Shown: positions 1 through 11,395 of the stretch, in pieces
Position numbering within the stretch: the stretch's first letter is position 1
How the letters are laid out: each line of letters opens with the position of its first letter
Assembly: GCF_900102635.1 (NCBI RefSeq)
Contig: NZ_FMZQ01000003.1
Location: 268,257 to 332,256, forward strand
DNA: 64,000 nucleotides
Reading direction: 5' to 3'
Source: Ectopseudomonas chengduensis
GTDB lineage: Bacteria; Pseudomonadota; Gammaproteobacteria; Pseudomonadales; Pseudomonadaceae
Made by a program: the position numbers and the translations under genes
Notes under the pieces: generated by a model
Database searches by the model: none
Seen by the model: only the letters and a program-made list of their open reading frames with translations
What the model was told of the DNA's origin: nothing

Positions 1-944
1 CCGAAGTGGGCGATCGACGAGTAACCGAGCAGGCGTTTGAGGTTGTTCTGCAGCAGTGCCAGCAGGTTGCCGAACAGGATCGAGGCAATGGCGATCAGGG
101 TCAGCAGGTCGCTCAACCAGCCGCCGCTCATGGCCGGAGATATCTGGTACAGGCGCAGCAGCACGGCGAATACCGCCACCTTGCTGGCAGTGGCGAGGAA
201 GGCTGCGACTGGCGCAGGGGCGCCTTCGTAGACATCCGGCGTCCACAGGTGGAAGGGCACCAGCGACAGTTTGAAGGCCAGGCCGATCAGCATCATGCCG
301 ATGCCGATCTGCACCAGCTGACTGCTCTCGCGCGCCAGGCTTGCGCCGATATCGGCGAAGGCCAGGTTGCCAGACTCGGCATACAGCAGCGCCATGCCGA
401 ACAACAGGAAGGCGCTGCCTGCGGCCGACAGCACCATGTACTTGATGCCGGCTTCCAGCGAGCGCTTGTTGAAGAAGGCGTAGGCGATCATGCCGTAGGT
501 CGGCACTGACAGCAGTTCCAGGCCGATGAACAGGCCTGCCAGATGCTGCGCGCTGACCAGCACCAGGCCGCCCGCGGCGGAGAGCAGTACCAGCAGGTAC
601 AGCTCCTCGCGGTTGCCCGGGTAGCCCTTGCCGGACTCGCCGCCCAGGTAGGCATGGATCAGCGTGACGCAGGCCAGGCTGGCGGCCAGCACCAGGGCCA
701 TGTAGTAGCAGGCGAAGGTGTCGATCAGCAGCAGCGGGGTGACTTCCAGCGGCGCTACTTCCAGTGCCGGAATCAACGACAGCAGCGCCAGGTTCAGGCC
801 CACCACCGAGAGGATGAAGGTCAGGGCGTGATTGCGCTTGGCGGCGATGGCCAGCATCACCACGACAGCGGTGAGGCTGGTCACCAGCAGTGGCAGCAGG
901 GCGATCAGGTGTTGCAGGGTGAAGTCGACAGCGTGATGTTCCAT
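1..944 (-). CDS. nuoN: NADH-quinone oxidoreductase subunit N (partial, C-terminus outside window)
   Basis: This is one of the three antiporter-like, proton-pumping membrane subunits of complex I, in the inner membrane. About 314 N-terminal residues are present, starting MEHHAVDF at an ATG whose complement is at 942-944; the 3' end runs off the left edge. The translation is a chain of hydrophobic helices and includes an FKLSLVPFHLWTPD segment, the Lys-bearing helix shared by NuoL, NuoM and NuoN. The frame is open throughout. It is the last gene of the operon and lies 19 bp downstream of nuoM. Confidence is high from helix pattern plus gene order. Confidence 0.95.
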   Translation of the reverse strand, partial: MEHHAVDFTLQHLIALLPLLVTSLTAVVVMLAIAAKRNHALTFILSVVGLNLALLSLIPALEVAPLEVTPLLLIDTFACYYMALVLAASLACVTLIHAYLGGESGKGYPGNREELYLLVLLSAAGGLVLVSAQHLAGLFIGLELLSVPTYGMIAYAFFNKRSLEAGIKYMVLSAAGSAFLLFGMALLYAESGNLAFADIGASLARESSQLVQIGIGMMLIGLAFKLSLVPFHLWTPDVYEGAPAPVAAFLATASKVAVFAVLLRLYQISPAMSGGWLSDLLTLIAIASILFGNLLALLQNNLKRLLGYSSIAHF

Positions 945-963
945 GAGTCTTTAATCCTTACCC

Positions 964-2493
964 TTACCGGCCCGCGGCGAGTTGATTGAGGGCGCCAGCC
1001 ATCCACTGCTGCACGCCATGCATGCTGGCAGCGGAGGTGTCGAGCACCGGTTGCGGGTAAACGCCAAGCAGAATCAGCAGGGCCGCGAGGCCGAGTACCA
1101 TGGCCAGCTCACGGGCTTTCAGGCCCGGCAGCGGTGCCTCCTGTTGCACCGGGCCGAAGTAGGCGCGGTGGATCATCGCCAGGGCGTACACCGAGCCGAG
1201 CACCAGGCCGGTGGCGGCCAGCACCACGATCCAGGGTGCGCCGGGGAAGCTGCCGATCAGGATGAGGAATTCGCCGACGAAGTTGCCGGTGCCCGGCAGG
1301 CCCAGCGCCGCAGCGGCGAAGAACAGGCTGATGGCCGGCAGCCACGGCATACGCGCCCAGATGCCGCCCATCTGGCGCAGGTCACGGGTGTGCACGCGCT
1401 CGTAGAGCTGGCCGCAGAGGATGAACAGCGCAGCAGCGGACAGGCCGTGGGCGACCATCTGCACCACCGCACCTTGCAGGGCGATCTGGCTACCCGAATA
1501 GATGGCGATCAGTACGAAGCCCATGTGCGAGACGCTGGAGTAGGCCACCAGGCGCTTGATATCGGTCTGCGCGAACGACAGCAGAGCGCCGTAGACGATG
1601 GCGAACACGCCGAGCCACTGGGCGATGGGCGCGAACTCCGCCGAGGCATTGGGGAACAGCGGTAGGGCGAAGCGCAGCAGGCCGTAGGCCGCGGTCTTCA
1701 GCAGAATGCCGGCCAGGTCGACGGAGCCGGCGGTAGGCGCCTGGGCGTGGGCGTCCGGCAGCCAGGAGTGCACCGGCACCACCGGGAACTTCACCGCGAA
1801 GGCGACGAAGAAACCGAGCATCAGCAGGTACTCGGTGCCCGGCGCCAACTCGGTTTTCAGCAGGTCGGCATAGTTGAAGCTGAGCACGCCGGTCTGGTTG
1901 AAGTGCACGAACACCAGAGCCAGGATCGACACCAGCATGATCAGGCCGCTGGCCTGGGTGAAGATGAAGAACTTGGTGGCGGCGGTGATGCGGGTACGGC
2001 CGTCGCTGCCGCTATGACCCCAGAGCGCGATGAGAAAATACATCGGCACCAGCATCATTTCCCAGAAGAAGAAGAACAGGAACAGGTCGACGGCGAGGAA
2101 CACGCCGACCACGCCGCCAAGAATCCACATCAGGTTGAGGTGGAAGAAGCCGACGCGGTTCTGGATCTCGTTCCACGAGCAGAGCACCGAGAGCACGCCG
2201 AGCAGGCCGGTGAGCACTACCATCAGCACCGACAGGCCGTCCATCGCCAGGTGGATGGTGATCCCCAGGCGTGGGATCCAGTCGATGACGAACTCGTGGG
2301 CCCAGCGCGGCTCGCCGCCAGGAGCGGGTGCCAGGGTGAAATCACCGCTGACCCACAGCCACAGGCCGAGGCCCAGCAGCAGGCCCATGGTGATCAGGGC
2401 GATCCAGCGCGGCAGGACGTGGCCGAAGCGCTCGCCTTGCCAGCACAGCAGGCCGCCGATGAAGGGAATCAGGATTAGCCAGGGCAGAATCAT
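964..2493 (-). CDS. nuoM: NADH-quinone oxidoreductase subunit M
   Basis: Proton-translocating antiporter-like subunit in the membrane arm of complex I. At 509 residues it has the family's usual length, with about 14 predicted helices. The conserved charged residue of helix 5 is visible as Glu145 in [10 protein letters not shown], and the [20 protein letters not shown] region carries the helix-7/8 Lys and the loop typical of the Mrp-antiporter fold. It starts at ATG 2493, 15 bp after the nuoL stop, and is followed by nuoN. It is co-transcribed with the rest of nuo. Nothing looks unusual. Confidence 0.97.
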   Translation of the reverse strand: MILPWLILIPFIGGLLCWQGERFGHVLPRWIALITMGLLLGLGLWLWVSGDFTLAPAPGGEPRWAHEFVIDWIPRLGITIHLAMDGLSVLMVVLTGLLGVLSVLCSWNEIQNRVGFFHLNLMWILGGVVGVFLAVDLFLFFFFWEMMLVPMYFLIALWGHSGSDGRTRITAATKFFIFTQASGLIMLVSILALVFVHFNQTGVLSFNYADLLKTELAPGTEYLLMLGFFVAFAVKFPVVPVHSWLPDAHAQAPTAGSVDLAGILLKTAAYGLLRFALPLFPNASAEFAPIAQWLGVFAIVYGALLSFAQTDIKRLVAYSSVSHMGFVLIAIYSGSQIALQGAVVQMVAHGLSAAALFILCGQLYERVHTRDLRQMGGIWARMPWLPAISLFFAAAALGLPGTGNFVGEFLILIGSFPGAPWIVVLAATGLVLGSVYALAMIHRAYFGPVQQEAPLPGLKARELAMVLGLAALLILLGVYPQPVLDTSAASMHGVQQWMAGALNQLAAGR

Positions 2494-2508
2494 GACAGGC
2501 TGTTTTCC

Positions 2509-4359
2509 TTAACTCAGAAAGAGGATGGCGGCGAGCACCAGCACGGCGCCCCCGGCGATCGAGGCGGCGTACCAGCGCACCTGGCCGTTTTCGCTGCGCA
2601 CCAGCGTGGCATTACCACCGCGCGCAAGCAGCGGAATCAGGCCGATGCTGCGGTCGATGGGGTCGCGGCGCAGCAGATGGCAGAGCGCAAGGTAGGGGCG
2701 CACGAACAGCTTGTCGTAGAGCCAGTCGAAACCCCAGGCAGCGAACCACAGGGCGCTCAGCAAACGACCCGGCGCGCTCTGCGCCACGGCAGAGGCGACG
2801 CGACGCTGGCCGAGGAAGAGCAGGGCGGCGATGACGATACCGCTCACCGCGATCAGCCCCGACAGCAATTCCAGGCTGTGCTTGGCCTCGCCACCGGCAT
2901 GGCCGGCACTTTGTGGCAGCACGCCGGCCAGCGGCGGGGTGATCCAGGCACCGATGAAGGTCGACAGGACGATCAGCACCAGCAGCGGCAGGTTGTGGGC
3001 GATGCCATGACCGGCGTGCGCCTCGGTCTTCTGCTCGCCGTGGAAGGCGATGAAGATCAGGCGGAAGGTGTAGATCGAGGTCAGGAAGGCACCGACCAGA
3101 CCCGCGTAAAGCAGCTCGCTGTGGCCACTGGCGAAGGCTTCCCAAAGGATTTCGTCCTTGGAGTAGAAGCCGGCGGTCAGCAGCGGCAGGGCAGCCAGGG
3201 CAGCGCCGCCGACGACGAAGCTGGCGTAGGCCAGTGGCAACTTCTTCCACAGCCCGCCCATCTTGAAGATGTTCTGCTCGTGGTGGCAGGCATGGATCAC
3301 CGCACCGGAAGCAAGGAACAGCAGGGCCTTGAAGAATGCGTGGGTCATCAAATGGAAGATCGCCGCATCCCAGGCACCAACGCCCAGGGCGAGGAACATG
3401 TAGCCGATCTGGCTCATGGTCGAGTAGGCGAGGATGCGCTTGATGTCGGTCTGCACCAGCGCGGCGAAACCGGCCAGCACCAGGGTCACGCCACCGACGA
3501 TGCCGACCAGCTCGAGAATCTCCGGGGTCAGCAGGAACAGGCCGTGGGTACGGGCGATCAGGTACACGCCAGCGGTGACCATGGTCGCCGCGTGGATCAG
3601 CGCCGACACCGGAGTCGGGCCGGCCATGGCGTCGGCCAGCCAGGTCTGCAGCGGCAGCTGGGCAGATTTACCGACCGCGCCGCCCAGCAGCATCAGCGTG
3701 GCAAGCCACAGCCAGGCGTCACCGGCCACGTATTGCTGCGGCGCCAGCACCATCAGCTCCTGGATGTTCAGGGTGCCGAGGTTGAGGAACAGCAGGAACA
3801 GGCCAATCATCAGGAACACATCGCCGACGCGGGTGACGATGAACGCCTTGAGCGCGGCGTTACCGTTGGGTATGTGCTTGTAGTAGAAGCCGATCAGCAG
3901 GTACGAGCACAGGCCCACGCCTTCCCAGCCGAAGAACAGCACCAGCAGGTTGTCGCCGAGCACCAGCAGCAACATGCTGAAGATGAACAGGTTGGTGTAG
4001 GCGAAGAAGCGCGAATAACCTTCTTCACCGCGCATGTACCAGCTGGCGAACAGGTGGATCAGAAACCCTACGCCGGTGACCACGCCGAGCATGGTCACGG
4101 ACAGGCCGTCCAGATACAGGGTGAAGCTCGGCGCCAGGCCTTCGACGCTCATCCACTGCCACAGGGTCAGGCTGTAGGCGCCGCCGGCCGGCGGATTGCC
4201 GAGGAAAGCGGCGGTCACCCAGGCAGCGCTGGCGGCGGCCAGGCCGATGGAGCCGACGCCGATCAGCGCACTGGTGTTTTCCGAGAGGCGCCCGCGCGAG
4301 AAGGCCAGCAGCAGCCAGCCGAGCAGCGGGAAGAATAGAGTCAGGGCTAGAAGGTTCAT
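2509..4359 (-). CDS. nuoL: NADH-quinone oxidoreductase subunit L
   Basis: Distal proton-pumping subunit of complex I, which carries the long lateral helix. It has 616 residues, normal for the family. The conserved Glu of helix 5 is Glu146 in [12 protein letters not shown], followed by the [20 protein letters not shown] block seen in NuoL/ND5. The C-terminal third is amphipathic helix plus a final membrane segment, ending in [10 protein letters not shown]. The ATG at 4359 overlaps the nuoK stop by 4 bp (ATGA), indicating translational coupling. Confidence 0.97.
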   Translation of the reverse strand: MNLLALTLFFPLLGWLLLAFSRGRLSENTSALIGVGSIGLAAASAAWVTAAFLGNPPAGGAYSLTLWQWMSVEGLAPSFTLYLDGLSVTMLGVVTGVGFLIHLFASWYMRGEEGYSRFFAYTNLFIFSMLLLVLGDNLLVLFFGWEGVGLCSYLLIGFYYKHIPNGNAALKAFIVTRVGDVFLMIGLFLLFLNLGTLNIQELMVLAPQQYVAGDAWLWLATLMLLGGAVGKSAQLPLQTWLADAMAGPTPVSALIHAATMVTAGVYLIARTHGLFLLTPEILELVGIVGGVTLVLAGFAALVQTDIKRILAYSTMSQIGYMFLALGVGAWDAAIFHLMTHAFFKALLFLASGAVIHACHHEQNIFKMGGLWKKLPLAYASFVVGGAALAALPLLTAGFYSKDEILWEAFASGHSELLYAGLVGAFLTSIYTFRLIFIAFHGEQKTEAHAGHGIAHNLPLLVLIVLSTFIGAWITPPLAGVLPQSAGHAGGEAKHSLELLSGLIAVSGIVIAALLFLGQRRVASAVAQSAPGRLLSALWFAAWGFDWLYDKLFVRPYLALCHLLRRDPIDRSIGLIPLLARGGNATLVRSENGQVRWYAASIAGGAVLVLAAILFLS

Positions 4360-4664
4360 CCGCGCATCTCGCTGGCAGCGTCGATATCCAGAGTGTTGAA
4401 GCGGCGATACAGCTGCAGCAGGATTGCCAGGCCGATGCTGGCCTCGGCGGCTGCCAGGGTGATCACCAGAATGAACATCACCTGGCCGTCAGCCGCGCCC
4501 CAACGGGCGCCGGCGACGACGAAGGCGAGCGCAGCGGCATTCATCATCACTTCCAGGCTCATCAGGATGAACAGGATGTTGCGCCGCACCATCAGGCCGA
4601 CCAGGCCAATGCAGAACAGCACGCCGGCCAGGGCCAGGCCGTGTTCGAGTGGAATACCGGTCAT
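4356..4664 (-). CDS. nuoK: NADH-quinone oxidoreductase subunit K
   Basis: Small membrane subunit of complex I with three transmembrane helices. With the start at ATG 4664 ([12 protein letters not shown]) it has 102 residues, the canonical NuoK length; the frame stays open further upstream, but that would overlap nuoJ extensively. Two membrane-embedded glutamates conserved in NuoK are visible in [10 protein letters not shown] and [10 protein letters not shown]. It overlaps nuoJ by 4 bp (4661-4664) and nuoL by 4 bp. Confidence 0.96.
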   Translation of the reverse strand: MTGIPLEHGLALAGVLFCIGLVGLMVRRNILFILMSLEVMMNAAALAFVVAGARWGAADGQVMFILVITLAAAEASIGLAILLQLYRRFNTLDIDAASEMRG

Positions 4665-5170
4665 GCGGTGGGCTCCTTGGCGTCGTGGCGGCCCAGGTGG
4701 TAGGCAGCGACCAATGCGGCGAGCAGCAGCATGGAAGCCAGTTCCACCGCCAGCAGATAGGGGCCGAACAGGCTGATGCCGACGGCCTTGGCTTCGACTG
4801 TGGTGTGGCCGATATGGGCGTCGCTGACGTGGTTCAGCAGCACATAGAGCAACTGGCCGAGCAGCAAGGCGCTGAGAATCGCCGGGCCGACCCAGATACC
4901 GGGCGTCAGCCACTTGCGCTCCTGCTCGGCAGCAGCCGGGCCAAGGTTGAGCATCATCACCACGAAGACGAACAGCACCATGATGGCGCCAGCGTAGACG
5001 ATGATTTCCAGCGCGCCGGCGAAGGGCGCACCGAGGGCAAAGAACACCATCGACACCGCCAGCAGCGAGACGATGAGATAGAGCAGGGCATGCACCGGGT
5101 TGGTGTTGGTGACCACCCCGACCGTTGCGGCCACCGCCATACCGGCGGAGAAATAGAAGGCAAATTCCAT
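4661..5170 (-). CDS. nuoJ: NADH-quinone oxidoreductase subunit J
   Basis: Membrane subunit of complex I with five helices, at the junction with the peripheral arm. With the start at ATG 5170 ([10 protein letters not shown]) it has 169 residues, close to the 166 or so of other Pseudomonas NuoJ. The conserved helix-3 segment [20 protein letters not shown] is present with its central Tyr-Ala-Gly. An upstream extension of the frame crosses the repeat in the nuoI-nuoJ gap and is unlikely to be translated. The 67-bp gap to nuoI is the widest between nuo genes apart from the nuoF-nuoG and nuoB-nuoC gaps and holds a repeat. Confidence 0.96.
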   Translation of the reverse strand: MEFAFYFSAGMAVAATVGVVTNTNPVHALLYLIVSLLAVSMVFFALGAPFAGALEIIVYAGAIMVLFVFVVMMLNLGPAAAEQERKWLTPGIWVGPAILSALLLGQLLYVLLNHVSDAHIGHTTVEAKAVGISLFGPYLLAVELASMLLLAALVAAYHLGRHDAKEPTA

Positions 5171-5185
5171 CAGAAGCTCCTCATT

Positions 5186-5230
5186 GCACCCCGCTCCCGC
5201 ATACGGGAGAGGGGCTGGGGGAGAGGGTAA
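5186..5230. repeat. CTCCC/GGGAG palindromic intergenic repeat inside the nuo operon
   Basis: The nuoI-nuoJ gap contains CCCGCTCCCG-cata-CGGGAGAGGG (5190-5213, one mismatch), followed by a GGGG/GGGAGAGGG tail. Elements of this look are scattered between genes in many Pseudomonas and Xanthomonas genomes. Here the repeat lies between stop and start codons of an otherwise tightly packed operon and could form an RNA hairpin that modulates downstream expression. Membership in a named repeat family was not tested. Confidence 0.55.
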
Positions 5231-5237
5231 GAACGAG

Positions 5238-5786
5238 TCATGGCAACAGCCCCTTGACGTTGATCGGCTCGGCCTCGTTCTGCGCGGCGCCCTTGGGCTT
5301 GCCGGCGATGGCCATACCGGCAACGCGGTAGAAGTTGTAGTCCGGGTTCTTGCCGGGGCCGCTGATCAGCAGGTCTTCCTTCTCGTACACCAGATCCTGA
5401 CGCTTGAACTCGCCCATCTCGAAATCGGGGGTGAGCTGGATCGCGGTGGTCGGGCAGGCTTCTTCGCACAGGCCGCAGAAGATGCAGCGCGAGAAGTTGA
5501 TGCGGAAGAACTCCGGGTACCAGCGACCGTCGTCGGTTTCCGCCTTCTGCAGCGAGATGCAGCCCACCGGGCAGGCCACGGCGCACAGGTTGCAGGCCAC
5601 GCAGCGTTCCTCGCCGTCGGGGTCGCGGGTCAGGACGATGCGGCCACGGTAGCGCGGCGGCAGGTAGACCGGTTCTTCCGGATATTGCAGGGTGTCGCGC
5701 TTGCGAAAGCCATGGCTGAACACCATGACCAGGCTGCGCAGTTGGGTGCCGGTACCGACCAGCACGTCCCATATGTATTTGAACAT
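5238..5786 (-). CDS. nuoI: NADH-quinone oxidoreductase subunit I (two [4Fe-4S] ferredoxin-like)
   Basis: Peripheral-arm subunit carrying clusters N6a and N6b, which pass electrons towards NuoB. It has 182 residues. Two CxxCxxCxxxCP motifs are visible: Cys62/65/68/72 in [12 protein letters not shown] and Cys101/104/107/111 in [12 protein letters not shown]. The N-terminal amphipathic helix ([10 protein letters not shown]) anchors it to the membrane. It is 13 bp from nuoH. The motif count and spacing make the assignment secure. Confidence 0.97.
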   Translation of the reverse strand: MFKYIWDVLVGTGTQLRSLVMVFSHGFRKRDTLQYPEEPVYLPPRYRGRIVLTRDPDGEERCVACNLCAVACPVGCISLQKAETDDGRWYPEFFRINFSRCIFCGLCEEACPTTAIQLTPDFEMGEFKRQDLVYEKEDLLISGPGKNPDYNFYRVAGMAIAGKPKGAAQNEAEPINVKGLLP

Positions 5787-5799
5787 TCTGTGGTTCTCC

Positions 5800-6792
5800 T
5801 TACTGGGCCGTGGCCAGCACGACGGCGCCGGTCACCAGCAGGTTGATCAGGGTCAGCGGCAGGCAGAACTTCCAGCTGAAGGCCATGACCTGGTCATAGC
5901 GCGGGCGTGGGATCGACGCACGCAGCAGGATGAAGATCATGATGAAGAAGGCCGTTTTCAGCGCGAACCAGAAGAACGGAATCTGCGGCAGGATGCCGAA
6001 CGGGCCGTGCCAGCCACCGAAGAACAGCGTTACCAGCAAGGCCGACACGGTGACGATGGCGACGTACTCGCCGACGAAGAACATGCCCCATTTCATCCCG
6101 GCGTATTCGATGTGGTAACCATCGGCCAGCTCCTGCTCGGCTTCCGGCTGGTCGAACGGGTGACGGTGGGTCACCGCAACGGCAGCGATGAAGAAGGTAC
6201 AGAAGCCGAAGAACTGCGGAATGATGAACCACAGATTCTGCGCCTGGTAATCGACGATGTCGCGCATGTTGAACGAGCCGACCTGCGCCACCACGCCCAT
6301 CAGTGCCAGGGCCAGGAACACCTCGTAGGAGATGGTCTGGGCCGAGGCACGCAGGCTGCCGAGCAGGGCGAACTTGTTGTTGCTCGACCAGCCGGCGAAC
6401 AGCACGGCATAGACCGAAAGACCCGCCATGGCGAAGAAGAACAGGATGCCGATGTTCAGATCCGCCACACCCCAGGTCGGGGTGATGGGGATGATGGCGA
6501 AGGCCATCAGCATCGCCGAGAAGGCGATCATCGGTGCCAGGATGAAGATGAACTTGTCGGCGAACGGCGGCGTCCAGTCCTCCTTGAAGAACATCTTGAT
6601 CATGTCGGCGGCGATCTGGAACATGCCGAACGGCCCCACACGGTTGGGGCCGTAGCGATCCTGCCACCAGCCGAGCAGGCGCCGCTCGACGAAGCTCAGC
6701 AGCGCGCCGCAGACCACCACCACCAGCAGGATGACGATGGCCTTGAGCACAGCGATGACGATCTCGATCAGTTCGGGCGTCAACCAGCTCAT
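5800..6792 (-). CDS. nuoH: NADH-quinone oxidoreductase subunit H
   Basis: Heel subunit of the membrane arm, forming part of the quinone-access chamber with NuoB and NuoD. It has 330 residues and eight helices. Family hallmarks visible are the [20 protein letters not shown] loop near residues 51-70 and the acidic [14 protein letters not shown] loop facing the quinone site. Start ATG 6792 overlaps the nuoG stop by 4 bp. Normal length and no lesions. Confidence 0.97.
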   Translation of the reverse strand: MSWLTPELIEIVIAVLKAIVILLVVVVCGALLSFVERRLLGWWQDRYGPNRVGPFGMFQIAADMIKMFFKEDWTPPFADKFIFILAPMIAFSAMLMAFAIIPITPTWGVADLNIGILFFFAMAGLSVYAVLFAGWSSNNKFALLGSLRASAQTISYEVFLALALMGVVAQVGSFNMRDIVDYQAQNLWFIIPQFFGFCTFFIAAVAVTHRHPFDQPEAEQELADGYHIEYAGMKWGMFFVGEYVAIVTVSALLVTLFFGGWHGPFGILPQIPFFWFALKTAFFIMIFILLRASIPRPRYDQVMAFSWKFCLPLTLINLLVTGAVVLATAQ

Positions 6793-9497
6793 TGCGCGGC
6801 CTCCTGCAGCAGGGTCACGCTGGCACCGGCGACTGCTGCCGGAATGCCTGGCAAACCAACCGGCAGGCCGACCAGGCCGACGGCCAGATCATCACGCACC
6901 TGCAGCGGCAGGCGCAGCGCCTGGCCGTTGACGCGCAGGGCCAGCAGCGCGCCGTCGTTCACCCCCAGGCGTGCTGCTTCATCGCGGGCCAGGGCCACGT
7001 AAGGCTCGGGCATACGCTCCTGAATCGGTTTGGCGCGTGCGGAGTTTTCCTCGCTGCCGAACAAGTGGTGCAGCGGCGCCACCTGCCAGGTGCCGGCTGC
7101 CGGGTTGAACGCTGCATTCACCGCGAACCAGGGCAGGACGTTACCGGCGGCTTCGAGCAGGCGCACGCCGGGGTCGCCGGCACGCAGATGACCACCGACC
7201 TCGTCCTGGAACTTGTTCCAGGCCTGCGGTGAGTTCCAGCCCGGCGACCAGGCGAACGGAATCTGTTGCCGATCTTCCTTGCTGCCGGCGTAGCCTTCCA
7301 TGGAGAAGGCGAAGGCCGAATCCTGATCCTGCGGCTGACGCGGCTCGTGCACGCTGATATTGGCGCGCATGGCGGTACGGCCGCTGTAGCGGTGCGGCTC
7401 GCGGGCGAGCTTGAGCCCCTTGATGCGGAACGAGGCGCTAGGCGCGGCGTCCTTGATGCCGGACAAATGCGGATTGCTGGCGGCGCAGGCCGCGGTGACC
7501 TGATCCAGTTGCGTCCAGTCCACGGCTTTGCCCTGCAGGGTGCTGTGCAGGGCGTGCAGCCAGCGCCAGCCTTCGCGGATCAGGATGCCCGCGTCGTAGT
7601 AGCTCGGCTCATAGACCTGGAAGAAGCGCTGGGCGCGGCCTTCGAGGCTGACCAGGGTGCCGTCGCCTTCGGCGAAGGAGGCCACCGGCAGCAGCAGGTG
7701 GGCGCGTTCGCTGGTGTCAGTGCGCTGGTGATCAGCGACGATCACCGCCTGCGCGGCGCTGAGCGCGGCTTCGACCTTGGCCGCATCGGCGCGGCGGTAC
7801 AGGTCGTTTTCCAGCACGATCACGGCATCGGCCTGGCCGTTGCTCAGAGCACCGAGTGCGGCATCGACGGAGTCGCCACCGAGCAGGGCCAGCCCCAGGC
7901 TGTTGGCCTCAGGCACCACCAGGCTCAGCGAGCCGTTCTTCTCGCGGTTCTTCAGCGCGCTGGCGATATTGGCGGCGGCTTCGATCAGGGCCTTGTCGCC
8001 CAGGGAGGCTCCGGAAACGATCAGCGGGCGCTTGGCATTGATCAGGGCATCGGCGATGCGCTGCACCAGTTCGCCGGCTTCGGCGTCCAGGCCGTCGACG
8101 GCCGGTGCGCTCGGGTCGATGGCGTGGGCCACGGCGAAACCGATACGGGCCAGGTCGGCCGGGGCAGCGTGCACGCACTGCTCGGCGACATCATCCAGGC
8201 GGGTTTCGCCGACGCTGGCGATAAACAGCGGGTGCAGAGCGTGCTGCGCAACGTTCTGCACCGCTGCCATGTGCCAGTCCTGAATACGTGCACCGGCAGC
8301 GATCTCGGTGGCCTTGCCCTTGACGGCTTGACGCAGGGCCAGGGCCATACGCGCGGCGGTCTGGGTCAGGTCTTCGCCGAGGACGAAGATGGCGTCATGC
8401 AGCTCGACGTCGCGCAGGGTCGGGGTCGGCAGCGGGCCGTTTTGCAGGATGTCGCGGATCAGGCGAATATTGGCCAGTTCGCTGGCAGCAAGGCCGCTAT
8501 AGAAGTTGTCGGCACCGACCAGTTCGCGCAGGGCGAAGTTGGATTCCAGGCTGGCGCGCGGCGAGCCAATGCCGATCACGCGCTTGCCCTTGAGCAGCTC
8601 GGCGGCCTTGTCCAGCGCGGCATCTATGCTGATGGCCTGGCCAGCCAGCAGCGGCTGACGTGGGCGATCTTCGCGGTTGACGTAGCCATAGCCGAAGCGG
8701 CCACGGTCACAGAGGAAGTACTGGTTCACCGAGCCGTTGAAGCGGTTCTCGATACGGCGCAGCTCGCCGTAGCGCTCACCGGGGCTGATGTTGCAGCCGC
8801 TGGAGCAGCCATGGCAGATGCTCGGGGCGAACTGCATGTCCCACTTGCGGTTGTAGCGCTCGGAGTGGGTCTTGTCGGTGAACACGCCAGTCGGGCAGAC
8901 CTCGACCAGGTTGCCGGAAAACTCGCTTTCCAGCGTGCCGTCCTCGACGCGGCCGAAGTACACGTTGTCGTGCGCGCCGTAGACGCCCAGGTCGGTGCTG
9001 CCGGCGTAGTCCTTGTAGTAGCGCACGCAGCGATAACAGGCGATGCAGCGGTTCATCTCGTGGGCGATGAACGGGCCGAGTTCCTGATTCTGGTGGGTAC
9101 GCTTGGTGAAGCGGTAGCGACGGGTGTTGTGCCCGGTCATCACCGTCATGTCCTGCAGGTGGCAGTGACCACCTTCCTCGCACACTGGGCAGTCGTGCGG
9201 GTGGTTGGTCATCAGCCATTCGACGACGCTGGCGCGGAACGCCTTGGACTCCTCGTCGTCGATGCTGATCCAGGTGTTATCGGTGGCGGGCGTCATGCAG
9301 GACATGACGATGCGACCGCGGGTGTCGTTCTCGTCGTTGTACTGCTTGACCGCGCACTGGCGGCAGGCGCCGACGCTGCCAAGCGCCGGGTGCCAGCAGA
9401 AGTAGGGGATATCGAGTCCAAGGGACAGGCAGGCCTGCAGGAGGTTGTCTGCACCATCGACTTCGAAATCTTTGCCGTCTACGTGGATAGTGGCCAT
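6789..9497 (-). CDS. nuoG: NADH-quinone oxidoreductase subunit G (iron-sulfur, molybdopterin-oxidoreductase fold)
   Basis: Largest peripheral-arm subunit (902 residues), carrying the electron wire from NuoF/E. Ligands of the N1b [2Fe-2S] cluster are Cys34, Cys45, Cys48 and Cys67. His99, Cys103, Cys106 and Cys112 match the His-ligated N5 cluster, and a ferredoxin-like [13 protein letters not shown] segment follows. CHGCSSGCN begins the catalytically inactive molybdopterin-like domain with the N7-type Cys set. Start ATG 9497 ([10 protein letters not shown]) follows nuoF by 58 bp. The C-terminal half is Ala-rich and more divergent, as is usual. Confidence 0.97.
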   Translation of the reverse strand: MATIHVDGKDFEVDGADNLLQACLSLGLDIPYFCWHPALGSVGACRQCAVKQYNDENDTRGRIVMSCMTPATDNTWISIDDEESKAFRASVVEWLMTNHPHDCPVCEEGGHCHLQDMTVMTGHNTRRYRFTKRTHQNQELGPFIAHEMNRCIACYRCVRYYKDYAGSTDLGVYGAHDNVYFGRVEDGTLESEFSGNLVEVCPTGVFTDKTHSERYNRKWDMQFAPSICHGCSSGCNISPGERYGELRRIENRFNGSVNQYFLCDRGRFGYGYVNREDRPRQPLLAGQAISIDAALDKAAELLKGKRVIGIGSPRASLESNFALRELVGADNFYSGLAASELANIRLIRDILQNGPLPTPTLRDVELHDAIFVLGEDLTQTAARMALALRQAVKGKATEIAAGARIQDWHMAAVQNVAQHALHPLFIASVGETRLDDVAEQCVHAAPADLARIGFAVAHAIDPSAPAVDGLDAEAGELVQRIADALINAKRPLIVSGASLGDKALIEAAANIASALKNREKNGSLSLVVPEANSLGLALLGGDSVDAALGALSNGQADAVIVLENDLYRRADAAKVEAALSAAQAVIVADHQRTDTSERAHLLLPVASFAEGDGTLVSLEGRAQRFFQVYEPSYYDAGILIREGWRWLHALHSTLQGKAVDWTQLDQVTAACAASNPHLSGIKDAAPSASFRIKGLKLAREPHRYSGRTAMRANISVHEPRQPQDQDSAFAFSMEGYAGSKEDRQQIPFAWSPGWNSPQAWNKFQDEVGGHLRAGDPGVRLLEAAGNVLPWFAVNAAFNPAAGTWQVAPLHHLFGSEENSARAKPIQERMPEPYVALARDEAARLGVNDGALLALRVNGQALRLPLQVRDDLAVGLVGLPVGLPGIPAAVAGASVTLLQEAAQ

Positions 9498-9555
9498 TTC
9501 TTCAGTCTTCGTTTACCCGCTTCAGAAAAGCGGCTGGCTAAGGGAATTCGTCTGT

Positions 9556-10902
9556 TCAGCTCGCTCTTGCCGGCATGCGGGGCGTGGTCGCCACCTTGGC
9601 CACACCGGCCTCGAACTCTTCACGGAAATACTTGATGGCACTGCCCAACGGCTCCACGGCGCCTGGCGCGTGAGCACAGAAGGTTTTGCCCGGGCCGAGG
9701 AAGTTGACCAGGCCGAGCAGGGTGGCGATGTCCTCGCGTGTGCCTTCGCCGCGCTCGAGGGCACGCAGGATCTTCACGCTCCAGGGCAGGCCGTCGCGGC
9801 ACGGCGTGCACCAGCCGCAAGACTCGCGGGCGAAGAACTCTTCCATGTTGCGCAGCAGCGAGACCATGCTGATCGAGTCGTCGACTGCCAGCGCCAGGCC
9901 TGTGCCCATACGGGTACCGACCTTGCCGATGCCGCCGGCGTACATCTGCGCCTCAAGGTGTTCGGGCAGCAGGAAGCCGGTGCCGGCACCGCCCGGCTGC
10001 CAGCATTTGAGCTGGTAACCATCGCGCATGCCGCCGGCGTAGTCCTCGAATAATTCGCGGGCGGTGATGCCGAACGGCAGCTCCCACAGACCGGGGTTCT
10101 TCACCTTGCCGGAGAACCCCATCAGCTTGGTGCCGTGGTCTTCGCTGCCCGGGCGGGCGAGGCCCTTGTACCAGTCCACGCCCTGGCCGACGATGGCCGG
10201 CACGTTGCACAGGGTTTCGACGTTATTGACGCAAGTGGGCTTGCCCCATACGCCGACAGCAGCCGGGAAGGGCGGCTTGGCCCGTGGGTTGGCGCGGCGG
10301 CCTTCCAGCGAGTTGATCAGCGCGGTTTCCTCGCCGCAGATGTAGCGACCGGCGCCGGTGTGCACGAACAGCTCGAAATCGAAGCCGCTGCCAAAAATGT
10401 TCTTGCCCAAGAGGCCGGCGGCCTTGGCTTCCTCGATGGCGCGGTTGAGGTTGGCGGCGGCGTCGACGTACTCGCCGCGCAGGAAGATGTAGCCGCGATA
10501 GGCCTTCAGTGCGCGCGCGGAGATCAGCATGCCTTCCACCAGCAGGTGTGGCAGCTGTTCCATCAGCATGCGGTCTTTCCAGGTGTTGGGCTCCATTTCG
10601 TCCGCGTTGCACAGCAGATAGCGGATGTTCATGGATTCGTCAGCCGGCATCAGGCCCCACTTCACGCCGGTGGGGAAGCCTGCGCCGCCACGGCCCTTGA
10701 GGCCGGATTCCTTGACGGTCTGCACGATGTCGGTCTGGGCCATTTCGGTCAGTGCCTTGCGGGCGGCCGCGTAACCGTTCTTCTGCTGGTATTCCTCCAG
10801 CCACACCGGCTGGGCGTCGTCACGCAGGCGCCAGGTCAGCGGATGGGTTTCTTCGCTGCGGGTAATGCGGTTGGCTGGGCCGATGGAGGTCAGAGTTTTC
10901 AT
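9556..10902 (-). CDS. nuoF: NADH-quinone oxidoreductase subunit F (NADH/FMN-binding)
   Basis: NADH-oxidising subunit holding FMN and the N3 [4Fe-4S] cluster. With ATG 10902 ([10 protein letters not shown]) it has 448 residues, the standard Pseudomonas length. The nucleotide/FMN glycine-rich motif [10 protein letters not shown] is at residues 70-79, and the cluster motif [12 protein letters not shown] lies in the C-terminal third with a later Cys (TFCAHAPGA). The start overlaps the nuoE stop by 4 bp. The frame stays open upstream, but that would run into nuoE. Confidence 0.97.
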   Translation of the reverse strand: MKTLTSIGPANRITRSEETHPLTWRLRDDAQPVWLEEYQQKNGYAAARKALTEMAQTDIVQTVKESGLKGRGGAGFPTGVKWGLMPADESMNIRYLLCNADEMEPNTWKDRMLMEQLPHLLVEGMLISARALKAYRGYIFLRGEYVDAAANLNRAIEEAKAAGLLGKNIFGSGFDFELFVHTGAGRYICGEETALINSLEGRRANPRAKPPFPAAVGVWGKPTCVNNVETLCNVPAIVGQGVDWYKGLARPGSEDHGTKLMGFSGKVKNPGLWELPFGITARELFEDYAGGMRDGYQLKCWQPGGAGTGFLLPEHLEAQMYAGGIGKVGTRMGTGLALAVDDSISMVSLLRNMEEFFARESCGWCTPCRDGLPWSVKILRALERGEGTREDIATLLGLVNFLGPGKTFCAHAPGAVEPLGSAIKYFREEFEAGVAKVATTPRMPARAS

Positions 10903-11393
10903 TGGTAGTCCTCCAGCAGCTTGGCGACACCGTCGGGTTGAACATCGCCGAAGGTATCGTCGTCGATCATCAGCGCCGGGGCCTTGTCGCAGTTGCCCAG
11001 GCAGCACACCGGCAGCAGGGTGAAACGCTCATCGCTGGTGGTCTGGCCAAGGCCGATGCCGAGCTGCTTCTGCATCTCACTGACCACCGATTCATGGCCG
11101 CCGATGTAGCAGGTCATGCTGTCGCACACGCGAATCACGTGGCGGCCCACCGGCTGGCGGAATATCTGGCTGTAGAAGGTGGCCACGCCCTCGACGTCGC
11201 TGGCGGGAATGCCGAGGATCGCGCCAATGGCGTCAGCGGCGCCGTCTGGCACCCAGCCGCGCTGCTTCTGCACGATCTTCAGCGCTTCGATGCTGGCGGC
11301 GCGCGGGTCTTCGTAGTGGTTCATCTCGTGCTCGATGGCCGAGCGCTCGGTTTCGCTGAGAACGAAACGGTCTGTCTGGATAAGCGTATTCAT
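10899..11393 (-). CDS. nuoE: NADH-quinone oxidoreductase subunit E ([2Fe-2S])
   Basis: 24-kDa-type thioredoxin-fold subunit with the off-pathway N1a cluster, paired with NuoF. With ATG 11393 ([10 protein letters not shown]) it has 164 residues. Cluster ligands are Cys90 and Cys95 (CDSMTC), then Cys131 and Cys135 (CLGNC). The ATG lies 2 bp after the nuoCD stop and the stop overlaps nuoF. Longer in-frame extensions would overlap nuoCD heavily and are rejected. Confidence 0.97.
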   Translation of the reverse strand: MNTLIQTDRFVLSETERSAIEHEMNHYEDPRAASIEALKIVQKQRGWVPDGAADAIGAILGIPASDVEGVATFYSQIFRQPVGRHVIRVCDSMTCYIGGHESVVSEMQKQLGIGLGQTTSDERFTLLPVCCLGNCDKAPALMIDDDTFGDVQPDGVAKLLEDYQ

Positions 11394-11395
11394 GA

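Noticed and set aside
2677..4338. Long open frame (553 codons) opposite nuoL
   Set aside because: It is antisense to a fully conserved complex I gene; composition is Gln/His/Gly-rich, as expected from reading a GC-rich gene backwards. The same applies to long antisense frames opposite aceA (19451-21073), idh (35414-37567), ftsK (45361-47562) and rarA (47775-49919).
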